Part shown: piece by piece, positions 15,955-23,613 of the stretch
How positions within the stretch are numbered: position 1 is the first letter of the stretch
How the letters are laid out: each line of letters begins with the position of its first letter
Origin: Thermoleophilia bacterium
Lineage (GTDB): Bacteria; Actinomycetota; Thermoleophilia; Gaiellales; SKUG01
DNA: 33,081 nucleotides
Direction of reading: 5' to 3'
Assembly: GCA_025964435.1 (NCBI GenBank)
Contig: JAOPYV010000056.1
Coordinates: 1-33,081 of the forward strand
The notes under the pieces: generated by a model
The model's database searches: none
What the model was told of the DNA's origin: nothing
The model's input: only the letters and a program-made list of their open reading frames with translations
Position numbers and translations under genes: made by a program

Positions 15955-17166
15955 ATGGCACCCGGCGGACACACCGCTCGATCGCACGCACCCGCGACGC
16001 CTGATGGCGCGGTCGATGTCGTGCGCCCCGAACCAGCTCCGACCGGGCGCATCCGTGCGCACTATGAGTCGTGGAAGCCCGTCTACTGGGCCTTTGCGCT
16101 CAGCCGGTTGCTCGTCTTCGTCGTCGGCTTCGCCGCCGACGCCGCGATGCGCATCACCGGCCAGGATCCCGCGACATGGCGTCCCTTCGCCTTCGCCGAG
16201 ACCTATCCGCACTACGCCGACGTCGTCACCAACGGCTACACGCTGCAGAACGCCTACGACTATCCGGTGCTGCCGGGCCTGATGGCTGCCGGCGACGTCG
16301 TCGGCATCCCGCTGTGGCTGACCGCCTTCGTCCTCGCCAACGCCTGCTTCCTCGTGGGCCTGCTGGGGCTCGCGATGCTGGGCGAGCGCTACGTCGGCAA
16401 GCTCGCCTCCGTGCGCGGCGCGACCTACCTCGCCATCGCACCCTTCGCCTACTGGTTCTCGATCGCGTCGACCGAGAGCCTGCTGCTCGCGCTCGCCGTG
16501 GGCAGTGTCCTGCTGGCGCTGCGCGCGACCCCGGGCGCCTGGCTCGGTGCCGGCACGCTCGCCGCGCTCGCCGCGCTGACCCGTCCGCCCGGCGCGCTCG
16601 TCGGGCTGCTCCTGCTCTGCATCGCGATCTCCCAGCTGCGCGCACGCAAGCTCGGCGTGCGTGGCACGTTCGCAGCGCTCGCTGCCGGCATGATGATCCC
16701 TGCGGCGATCGCGGCGTTCTTCGCCTTCCTCAAGGGGGAGACCGGTGACGCGCTCGCCGCGATCCACGCCCAGGACCAGTTCAACCGCCACGTCACGCTC
16801 GACGGTCCGATCAAGGCGCTCGAGTCGGGCGTGCGCAACACGCTCGCCGCCAGCCCCGGACAGGCGATCGAGCTAGTCGCCACGATCGGCGCCGCAGCCC
16901 TCATCGTCTGGTTTGCCGCACGTGCTGCCGGTGATCGCTGGGAGCTGCGCGGCTGGACGCTGTTCGGCGCCGCCAGCCTGCTGCTGCCGCTCGCGACGGG
17001 CGTGCTGTGGCAGATGCCACGCTTCGCGCTGCTGATCCCACCGGTGTTCTGGATGCTCGGCATGCTCGGCACCGAGCGACGCTGGCTGCATCGCGCCGTG
17101 CTCGTGCTCTTCCCACTCGCCCTCGCCATCAAGGTCGCCACGTCAGTCGTAGGAGTCGCAGGATGA
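15955..17166 (+). CDS. PIG-V-like membrane glycosyltransferase (GT-C superfamily)
   Basis: A 403-residue integral membrane protein with about nine to ten helices. It resembles bacterial PIG-V-like mannosyltransferases: a SRLLVF first helix, an extracytoplasmic loop with DVVTNGY and YPVLPGL, the helix APFAYWFSIASTESLLLALA, and LAALAALTRPPGALVG. Such enzymes use polyprenyl-phosphate sugars on the outer face of the membrane; the sugar is not predictable here. The usual WD in the first loop is not clear (SWKPVYW lies before helix 1). ATG 15955 follows a strong GAGGAG. It heads the polysaccharide operon; its stop overlaps the BY-kinase ATG (17163-17166). Confidence 0.75.
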   Translation: MAPGGHTARSHAPATPDGAVDVVRPEPAPTGRIRAHYESWKPVYWAFALSRLLVFVVGFAADAAMRITGQDPATWRPFAFAETYPHYADVVTNGYTLQNAYDYPVLPGLMAAGDVVGIPLWLTAFVLANACFLVGLLGLAMLGERYVGKLASVRGATYLAIAPFAYWFSIASTESLLLALAVGSVLLALRATPGAWLGAGTLAALAALTRPPGALVGLLLLCIAISQLRARKLGVRGTFAALAAGMMIPAAIAAFFAFLKGETGDALAAIHAQDQFNRHVTLDGPIKALESGVRNTLAASPGQAIELVATIGAAALIVWFAARAAGDRWELRGWTLFGAASLLLPLATGVLWQMPRFALLIPPVFWMLGMLGTERRWLHRAVLVLFPLALAIKVATSVVGVAG

Positions 17167-18854
17167 ACGAACGTCAGGGAATCGACGTCGGTCGCGTCAT
17201 GTCCATCGTGGGCAGTCGCTGGAAGACCGTGCTGGCCATCACGCTCGTTGCTGCTTCTGCTGCCTACGCGTACGTCACCTTCTTCGCCTCGCCCGTCTAC
17301 GAGGCGACGGCGCTCGTGACGTACCAGTCGCCCTCGCGTGACAACCCGACCGGCGGCGCGCTGCCGTCGTCCGGCATCACCCGCGAGGACATCAGCACGC
17401 TCGTCGCCAACGCCACGACGACGACCGTCGTGGATGTCGCGGCGGCCGAGCTGAATATGGAGCCCGACCAGCTGCGCGCAGCCGTGCAGGTGCGTCCCAA
17501 CGGCGAGGCGTCGATCGTGGCTGTCGTCGCCAAGGCCGGCACGCCGAAGGAAGCTGCCGAGCGTGCGAACGCGTGGGCCAATGCCTTCAAGGCCGAGCGA
17601 CTTGCAGCCGCCAAGCTGCCGCTGGACTCCAGCGTCAGTCAGAAGGCCGCAGACCTCAAGGGCTACGGCAAGCGCAACAACAATCCCAATGATCCGAACC
17701 TCGTGGCTCGCAACAACGCCGAGACCGCGTTGAGTGCCGCGAAGAGTCAGCGCAGTCTCTGGCTCTCCGCCCTGAGCGTCTCGAACCCGGCTCGCGAGCC
17801 CGACGCTGCGATCTGGCCCAAGAAGTCACTGACACTGCTCGCCGCGCTCGTCATCGGGTTCGGTCTCGGCTCCGGCGTCGCGCTGCTCACGGCCCGCGTC
17901 GACAACCGTCTCCACGGCGACGAGTACGACGCGCTCCCGGCGCCGGTGCTCGTTCGCGTTCCGCAGTCGCCGCGCGCACCGAAGGGCACCCCGCTCGGAC
18001 CGGCGAACGCCGAGCCGATCGTGGCCGACAGCTTCGCCGGCCTCGGCGCGCGCGTCATGCTCGACCGCTTCGGTGACGGCGCGCACGTCATCCTCGTCAC
18101 CAGCGCGCGCAGCGGCGAGGGCAAGAGCTCCGTCGCCGCCAACCTCGCGTCGGCGCTCGCGCTCGGTGGTCGTCGCGTCGTGCTCGTCGATGCCGACATG
18201 CGCCGCCCCACGCAGGACCAGGTCTTCCCGATGCTGCAGAACCGGCCCGGCCTGAGCCAGGTGCTCACTCGCGGCGCGGAGCTCGAGTCGGCGCTGACGC
18301 TCGTCGCACCGAACCTCGCCGCGATCTCGAGCGGACCGCGCCACACCAATGCCTCCGTGCTGCTCGCCAGCGTCGCCTTCCGCCAGACGCTCGATCGGCT
18401 CTCGCAGATCAGCGAGGTGATCGTGATCGACGCGCCGCCCGTGCTCGCCGTCAACGACGCGCTCGCCGTCGCGCCCGGTGCCAACCAGGTGCTGCTCGTC
18501 GCGCGCATCGGCACCTCCGACCTGAATGAGATCAACGAGGCGCACACGCGCCTTGCCAGCGCCGCCCAGACGCCACAGGCGATGGTGCTCGTCGGCACCG
18601 AACGGCCGCAGGGCTACGGCTACGACCAGGAGCTGCGCGGCAACGGTCGCGTCGCCATGCCGGGTCCGGCGCCGCAGGCACAGCCGCAGCCGCAGGCAGG
18701 CCCGGCGGGCGCCACGCCGATCCGTCCCGTCGCCGCCGCGCCCACGCCCGGTCAGGGGCATCAGCCGGGGCCGACCCCGCTGCCGCTGCCCCAGCAGGCG
18801 ACACCACCGCCCTACGCGCAGCCAGAGCAGCGTCCCGGCGGAGCGGTGGCCTGA
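17163..18854 (+). CDS. Polysaccharide chain-length regulator / BY-kinase (Wzc/CpsD-like)
   Basis: A 563-residue protein joining a Wzz-type domain to a bacterial tyrosine-kinase ATPase. Helix 1 is about 23-42, an extracytoplasmic part follows (about 43-218) and helix 2 is about 220-243. The kinase has Walker A SARSGEGKSS near 315, Walker A' VLVDADMRRP near 341 and Walker B VIVIDAPP near 421. It would control polymer length and export together with an unseen polymerase. The usual C-terminal tyrosine cluster is missing: residues about 498-563 form a Pro/Gln/Ala-rich tail with a single tyrosine, and only GYGYDQ precedes it. The extracytoplasmic part is shorter than in Wzc. The first residues overlap the end of the glycosyltransferase gene. 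Confidence 0.88.
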   Translation: MNERQGIDVGRVMSIVGSRWKTVLAITLVAASAAYAYVTFFASPVYEATALVTYQSPSRDNPTGGALPSSGITREDISTLVANATTTTVVDVAAAELNMEPDQLRAAVQVRPNGEASIVAVVAKAGTPKEAAERANAWANAFKAERLAAAKLPLDSSVSQKAADLKGYGKRNNNPNDPNLVARNNAETALSAAKSQRSLWLSALSVSNPAREPDAAIWPKKSLTLLAALVIGFGLGSGVALLTARVDNRLHGDEYDALPAPVLVRVPQSPRAPKGTPLGPANAEPIVADSFAGLGARVMLDRFGDGAHVILVTSARSGEGKSSVAANLASALALGGRRVVLVDADMRRPTQDQVFPMLQNRPGLSQVLTRGAELESALTLVAPNLAAISSGPRHTNASVLLASVAFRQTLDRLSQISEVIVIDAPPVLAVNDALAVAPGANQVLLVARIGTSDLNEINEAHTRLASAAQTPQAMVLVGTERPQGYGYDQELRGNGRVAMPGPAPQAQPQPQAGPAGATPIRPVAAAPTPGQGHQPGPTPLPLPQQATPPPYAQPEQRPGGAVA

Positions 18855-18857
18855 GTC

Positions 18858-20069
18858 ATGGGTGACTTTCGCGTCCTGCACGTCACGGACTACGCATCCG
18901 CCTACGAGGGTGCCTTCATCCGCCAGCTGCGCATGCTCGACGAGGAGGTGCGCGCACGTGGCGCACGTCCGAGCGCCATCTGCCTGAATGCGCGCGCGCT
19001 CGCACGCCCCTGGGCCCGCCAGCTCGAGGAGGACGGCTGGGAGCTGCGCGAGGTGCCGCCCTCGTCGACCCGCGCCGAGCGTGGTGCGGCAGCGGCGATC
19101 GCCGCGACGGTGCGCGAGCTGCGCCCGCATGTCGTGCACGTCCACTTCGGCACCTACGACCTCGCCGCGCGCAAGGCGATCCGACGCATTCGCCGTGAGC
19201 TGGGCGCGGGCGCGCCGAAGCTCGTCTGGCACTACCGCACGGCGCTCGAGGAGCCCGTCACCGAGCGGGGGCCGCTGCGGCGCCTCAAGGACTGGATCAA
19301 GTTCACGCGCGGTGGTCGCGACGTCGACATGTTCGTCGGCGTGACCCGTGCGCTCGGCGTGGAGGTCGCGGCGCGCGGCGCCGACCTGGAGCGCTCCCGC
19401 GGCATCGTCGCCGGCTGCGACACCGACACCTTCCGACGCGACATGGAGGTGCGCCGCCGCGTGCGCGCCGACCTCGGGCTCGAGGACGAGGACGTGCTGC
19501 TGCTGCACATGGGCTGGGCCTGGTACCGCAAGGGCGGCGACCTGCTCGCGGAGGCGATGCGGTCGCTCGAGCTCCCCACCGACGGGCCGCGCATCGTCGC
19601 GTGCTCGATCGGCGCTCCCGACGACGCCGTGCTCGGCTCCGTCCGGCGCCTGCCGATCACCGACCGGGTCCACGAGTTCCATCAGGCGAGTGACATCTTC
19701 ATCAGCGCCAGTCGCTCGGAGGGGTTCGGCAACGGGCTCGTCGAGTCGATGGCCTGCGAGGGCGTCGCCGTCGCCGCCGCTGCCGATGGCCAGCTCGAGA
19801 CGTTCGCCGGGCTCACCGGCGTCGCGACGGTCCCGGTCGGCAGCGCCAAGGAGCTGGCCACAGCCATTCGAATGCTCATCGAGCGACGCGCCGAGTGGGG
19901 GCCGCTCGGTGCCTCCAACCGCCGTCACGTGCTCGAGCGCCACTCGATGCGACGCTGGGCGCGCGACATGGGCGATGCCTATGCGGAGCTGCACCCGACC
20001 TGGCTGCCGACCGCGGCTGAGAACGCTGCGAGCCTCGGGAGCCCGAACCTCGGCATGGAGGTCGCATGA
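18858..20069 (+). CDS. Family 4 glycosyltransferase (GT-B fold)
   Basis: A 403-residue cytoplasmic retaining glycosyltransferase. The N-terminal half has HVTDYASAYEGAFIRQLRML (acceptor side), and PHVVHVHFGTYD near 98. The C-terminal nucleotide-sugar half has LLLHMGWAWYRKGGDLLAEA near 217 and the GT4 E-x7-E motif in SRSEGFGNGLVESMACEG near 285. It would add one sugar to a lipid-linked polysaccharide repeat; the sugar is unknown. The ATG is 3 bases after the BY-kinase stop, and its own stop overlaps the next ATG (20066-20069), so it is an internal operon gene. About 20 C-terminal residues are extra and unstructured. Confidence 0.9.
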   Translation: MGDFRVLHVTDYASAYEGAFIRQLRMLDEEVRARGARPSAICLNARALARPWARQLEEDGWELREVPPSSTRAERGAAAAIAATVRELRPHVVHVHFGTYDLAARKAIRRIRRELGAGAPKLVWHYRTALEEPVTERGPLRRLKDWIKFTRGGRDVDMFVGVTRALGVEVAARGADLERSRGIVAGCDTDTFRRDMEVRRRVRADLGLEDEDVLLLHMGWAWYRKGGDLLAEAMRSLELPTDGPRIVACSIGAPDDAVLGSVRRLPITDRVHEFHQASDIFISASRSEGFGNGLVESMACEGVAVAAAADGQLETFAGLTGVATVPVGSAKELATAIRMLIERRAEWGPLGASNRRHVLERHSMRRWARDMGDAYAELHPTWLPTAAENAASLGSPNLGMEVA

Positions 20070-21220
20070 CCGCCCCCCGCCAGATCGTGACGATGGTCGA
20101 CTCGCTCCTCGCCGGCGGCGCAGAGCGCGTCGCGGTGGAGCTCGCCTGCGGCCTCGATCGGGAGCGGTTCACGCCGCACCTGCTCGTGACCCGCGCCGAT
20201 GGTCCGCTGCGGGAGCTCGCCGAGCGCGCCGACGTGCCGATCACCTTCCTCAAGCGTGATGGTGGACGCCTGGCGCTGGGTCCGTGGCGCACGGCGCACA
20301 AGCTGCTCGCAGCTGACGCCGACCTACTGCACGCACACAAGTTCGGCTCCAACGCCTGGGGCGCGCTGCTGGCGCGCACGGCCGGCGTGCCGCTCATCGC
20401 GCACGAGCACAACTTCAGCGAGGAGCCGTCGCGCAGCCGCAGCGTCATCTCGCGGCGCTGGATCGGTGGGGTCGCCGAGCGCGTGCTCTGCGTCTCCGAC
20501 AGCGTCGCGCAGGTGGAGCGTGCCAACGGCGTGCCCGAGTCGATCCTCGAGGTCGTTCCCAATGGCGTGCGTACCGATGGTGCCTGGCCTCGTGCCAAGG
20601 CGCGCGAGGCGCTGCGCCTGAACGATCGGTCCTTCACGATCGGCATCGTCGGTCGGCTGCGCCCGGAGAAGGCGCACGAAGTGCTGCTCGAAGCCGTCGC
20701 CAAGCTGGCCCGGGTCGGACGTGATGTCCGCGTCTGCGTGGTCGGCGATGGTCCGCGACGCGCCGAGCTCGGACTGCTCGCGGCCAAGCTCGGCATCGAC
20801 CAGCGCGTGACGTGGGCGGGGGAGCGACGTGATGCGGCGACGCTCGCCGGTGCGTTCGACGCTGCCGTCCTGTGCTCGCACTGGGAGGGCATGCCGCTCG
20901 CCGCGCTCGAGGCGATGGCCGCAGGCGTGCCGCTCGTGGCGACCTCCGTCGGAGGCCTGCCCGACCTGCTCGGCGGCGGCGCCGGCATGCTCGTGCCGCC
21001 CAACGACCCCACCGCGCTCGCCACGGCGCTCGCGAAGATGATGGACAGTCCCGAGGCAACGGCGCGCATCGCGGCCTGCGGGCAGCGCCGCATCGTCCAG
21101 CAGTACTCATTCGAAGGCATGGTCCAGCGCATCGAGGGCATCTATGACCTCGTGCTTGCCGAACGCGACGCCCGTCGCGGCCGTGCCGTCACCACCGACG
21201 CTGCCCGGGAGGCCGCATGA
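20066..21220 (+). CDS. Family 4 glycosyltransferase (GT-B fold)
   Basis: A 384-residue GT4 enzyme. The Gly-rich N-terminal loop SLLAGGAERVAVELACGLD, HAHKFGSNAWGALLAR near 90, PNGV near 166, GIVGRLRPEKAHEVLLEA near 192 and the E-x7-E region HWEGMPLAALEAMAAGVPLV near 272 are in family order. It is the best match in the window to the WcaL/PelF/EpsF group that extends exopolysaccharide repeats. Both ends overlap neighbours by ATGA, which argues for strict co-production with the previous transferase and the epimerase. Donor and acceptor cannot be read from sequence. Confidence 0.92.
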   Translation: MTAPRQIVTMVDSLLAGGAERVAVELACGLDRERFTPHLLVTRADGPLRELAERADVPITFLKRDGGRLALGPWRTAHKLLAADADLLHAHKFGSNAWGALLARTAGVPLIAHEHNFSEEPSRSRSVISRRWIGGVAERVLCVSDSVAQVERANGVPESILEVVPNGVRTDGAWPRAKAREALRLNDRSFTIGIVGRLRPEKAHEVLLEAVAKLARVGRDVRVCVVGDGPRRAELGLLAAKLGIDQRVTWAGERRDAATLAGAFDAAVLCSHWEGMPLAALEAMAAGVPLVATSVGGLPDLLGGGAGMLVPPNDPTALATALAKMMDSPEATARIAACGQRRIVQQYSFEGMVQRIEGIYDLVLAERDARRGRAVTTDAAREAA

Positions 21221-22182
21221 CCTTCGAGCACCACAGCGACATATTCCCCGCCATTGGCGGCGACGATCCGAACCACCAGCCGATGGCTGACTTCGGCCCG
21301 GGTGCGGTGCACTCGGGCTACCACATGGACCTGCGCGGCAAGGCTGCGTCCTACGGGCCGCCGGAGCACGCCGACGCCTGGCTCGACCTGCTCGTCGCGC
21401 GCCGCGAGCGCGTCATGCCCGTCACCGTGCTGCAGCTCGGGCTCGGTGCCTGGCAGCGCAGCATCGACGCGCTGGATCCCGACCGCGCCGGCTGGGCCGC
21501 CATCGCTCGCCGCGTCGCGGACTGGGCCGCCGTCGACCTCGATGGCCACGGCTGCTTCCTGCACTACGCGGCGATGCCGCACACGTACGAGATCGACGCC
21601 GGCTGGCACTCCGCCATGGCCCAGGGCCTCGGCGTCAGCCTCTTCGTGCGCCACGACATGAACGAGGATGCCGCGCGCGCCGCGCGTGCGCTGCTCGATC
21701 CCTCGCTCGGCCTGATCGCCGACACCGCCACGGGCCCCGTGCTCCAGGAGTATCCGGCCGACCCGTTCCCGCACGTGCTCAACGGCTGGATCTGGGCGCT
21801 GCTCGGGCTCTCCGACCTGGCGATCGCACCGGGCGAGCTGGAGGAGGGCCTGCGCGAGCAGGCGTCCGAGGCGTTCGCCGCCGGCGTCGCATCGCTCGCC
21901 GCGAGCCTGCCCGAGTACGAGACCGGCCGTGGCTGGTCGACCTACGATCGCTACCCACACCCGATCGCGAACGTTGCGAGCCCCTTCTACCATCGGCTGC
22001 ACGTCGAGATGCTGCGCGCCCTGGATCGCGTCGCACCCGTCGACCTGTCCGGTGCCAGCGACGTGCTGACAACGACCTCGGCGCGCTGGGAAGCTGCGCT
22101 CGGACGTCCGTCGACGCGCCTCACCGCCGTCGCCCGCAAGGTCGGCTTCCGCATCGTCAAGCCGCGCAGGAAGGCTGCCTGA
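21217..22182 (+). CDS. D-glucuronyl C5-epimerase family protein
   Basis: A 321-residue protein matching the C-terminal catalytic part of heparan/heparosan glucuronyl C5-epimerases. Hallmarks are WHSAMAQG (130-137), FPHVLNGWIWALLGLSD (184-200), WSTYDRYP (240-247) and NVASPFYHRLHVEMLRAL (252-269), which is Tyr- and His-rich as in the active-site cleft of the animal enzyme. The reaction turns glucuronate in a chain into iduronate by proton removal and return at C5. There is no signal peptide, so it probably acts in the cytoplasm on a lipid-linked precursor. It lies inside the polysaccharide operon (ATGA overlap upstream, one-base gap downstream). The N-terminal beta-domain of animal enzymes is absent. 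It could act on another uronate. Confidence 0.82.
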   Translation: MTFEHHSDIFPAIGGDDPNHQPMADFGPGAVHSGYHMDLRGKAASYGPPEHADAWLDLLVARRERVMPVTVLQLGLGAWQRSIDALDPDRAGWAAIARRVADWAAVDLDGHGCFLHYAAMPHTYEIDAGWHSAMAQGLGVSLFVRHDMNEDAARAARALLDPSLGLIADTATGPVLQEYPADPFPHVLNGWIWALLGLSDLAIAPGELEEGLREQASEAFAAGVASLAASLPEYETGRGWSTYDRYPHPIANVASPFYHRLHVEMLRALDRVAPVDLSGASDVLTTTSARWEAALGRPSTRLTAVARKVGFRIVKPRRKAA

Positions 22183-22183
22183 C

Positions 22184-23371
22184 ATGCGGATCGTGTACCT
22201 CGCCTGGCATGGCTCGGTCCACACGCGCCGTTGGGCGGGTTGGTTCGCCGAACGCGGCCATGACGTCCACGTCGTCACCTGTGGCGGTGGTGACGTGCGC
22301 GACACTGACATCGACGGCCGTGCGCTCCCGCTGCGCTACCGCGTGCATGAGCTCGGCACGCCGCGCGCCGGCAAGCTCGGCTACGTCCTCAAGCTGCACG
22401 TAGCTCGCAGGGCGGTGCGCGCGCTCGACCCGGAAGTGCTCCACGCCCATTGGCTGACATCGTACGGCCTGCTCGCGCTCGCCGCGGTTCGCAAGCGCGA
22501 TGCGCTGGTGGTGACGGCGCATGGCGACGACGTGCTCATCGCACCGCGCAACCCACTGCTGCGCGGCATCGTGCGACGCGTGCTGCGCCGTGCGCGGCTG
22601 ATCACCGTTCCCAGCGATCCGATGCGCGACGCGGTCGTGCAGCTGCTCGAGCCCGTGGCGCCGCCAGCGGCCGGCATCGCCGTCTTCCAGTACGGCGTCG
22701 AGAGCGGCCGTCTGGCAGCGGCTGGCACCCGTGAACGCGTCAGCCTCGGTCGACGTGAGGGTGCCGCGCTGCGCGTCGTCAGCGCCCGTGCGCTGCTCGA
22801 CCTGTACCGCATCGACGCCCTGCTCGATGCGCTCGCGCTGCTGACCGAGAACGGCACCAGCTACCACTGCGACCTGCTCGGCGACGGTCCTGCCCGCGAA
22901 GCGCTCGAAGCGCAGGCCGCGAAGCTCGGCATCGCCGACTACGTGACCTTCCACGGCAACGTGCACCCGGCACAGGTCGAGCGCTACGTGGCGCGCTCCG
23001 ACGCCTACGTCAGCGTCAGCGAGAGCGACGGTGTGTCACTCGCCCTGCTCGAGGCGCTCGCGCTCGGTGCGGTTCCCGTTCTCTCGGACATCCCGGCCAA
23101 CCGGCCGTGGGTCAACGATGGATCCACTGGCATGCTCGTCGCGATCGATCCCGCCGACATCGCCCACGGCATCACGCGTGCAGCCTCGCTCGACCGCGAG
23201 CGCGTCGCCGCCGACAACCTCGCCGTCGTCGCCGAACGCGCCGACCGCGACACGAACCTCGCCGCCTGCGAGCTCCTCGTCGACTCCCTCGTCGGCGTCA
23301 CGTGGGACGCATCACCCGTCGTCGCCGACGCCGACGACCCGCGTGCCGAGGCCGACGCCGACGCGGCGTAA
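22184..23371 (+). CDS. Family 4 glycosyltransferase (GT-B fold)
   Basis: A 395-residue GT4 enzyme and last gene of the packed operon. N-terminal motifs are AWHGSVHTRRWAGWFAERGH and LHAHWLTSYGLLALAA, then TAHGDDVL. The donor half has LYRIDALLDALALL, LLGDGPAREALEAQA and the E-x7-E region SESDGVSLALLEALALGAVPV, then SDIPANRPWV. The end is an acidic Asp/Ala tail (about 375-395) that is probably unstructured. It starts one base after the epimerase stop. It would add a sugar, possibly a uronate or the residue next to it, to the same polymer. Confidence 0.9.
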   Translation: MRIVYLAWHGSVHTRRWAGWFAERGHDVHVVTCGGGDVRDTDIDGRALPLRYRVHELGTPRAGKLGYVLKLHVARRAVRALDPEVLHAHWLTSYGLLALAAVRKRDALVVTAHGDDVLIAPRNPLLRGIVRRVLRRARLITVPSDPMRDAVVQLLEPVAPPAAGIAVFQYGVESGRLAAAGTRERVSLGRREGAALRVVSARALLDLYRIDALLDALALLTENGTSYHCDLLGDGPAREALEAQAAKLGIADYVTFHGNVHPAQVERYVARSDAYVSVSESDGVSLALLEALALGAVPVLSDIPANRPWVNDGSTGMLVAIDPADIAHGITRAASLDRERVAADNLAVVAERADRDTNLAACELLVDSLVGVTWDASPVVADADDPRAEADADAA

Positions 23372-23419
23372 CTGCCGCGGCCAGGTCCTGCTGCGACTGG
23401 CGCCCGCATCGCCGGTTCA

Positions 23420-23529
23420 GGCACATCGGTTCCGTGAGCGCGGTACCGATACGGCGCTGAGAGAATCGAGTGCGGCTCCGGCACGTCGATTCCGTGAGCG
23501 CGGTGCCGATGCGGCGCTGAGAGATTCGA
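23420..23529. repeat. Two 50-base direct repeats with a 60-base period
   Basis: Copy 1 is 23420-23469 and copy 2 is 23480-23529; by eye they agree at all but about five or six positions, and TCCGTGAGCGCGGT is shared intact. The first copy can fold as ATCGGT-t-CCG, loop tgagcg, CGG-t-ACCGAT, while the second has lost part of the outer stem. They lie in the 242-base gap between the polysaccharide operon and the secreted protein gene, where no coding frame is convincing. No further copy was seen in the window. Confidence 0.75.
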
Positions 23530-23613
23530 TGGCCGGCGAAAACCTGCTGTAGTGGAATCGCGCGGACGCTCTGGTGGATTCAAGCGGCTTCCGGGGGTGG
23601 ACGATGCACCTGC

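Noticed and set aside
17826-19994. Long minus-strand open frame opposite the BY-kinase and first GT4 gene
   Set aside because: It arises from GC-rich codon bias; its translation is Arg/Ala/Asp-rich without motifs, while the plus strand carries clear families.
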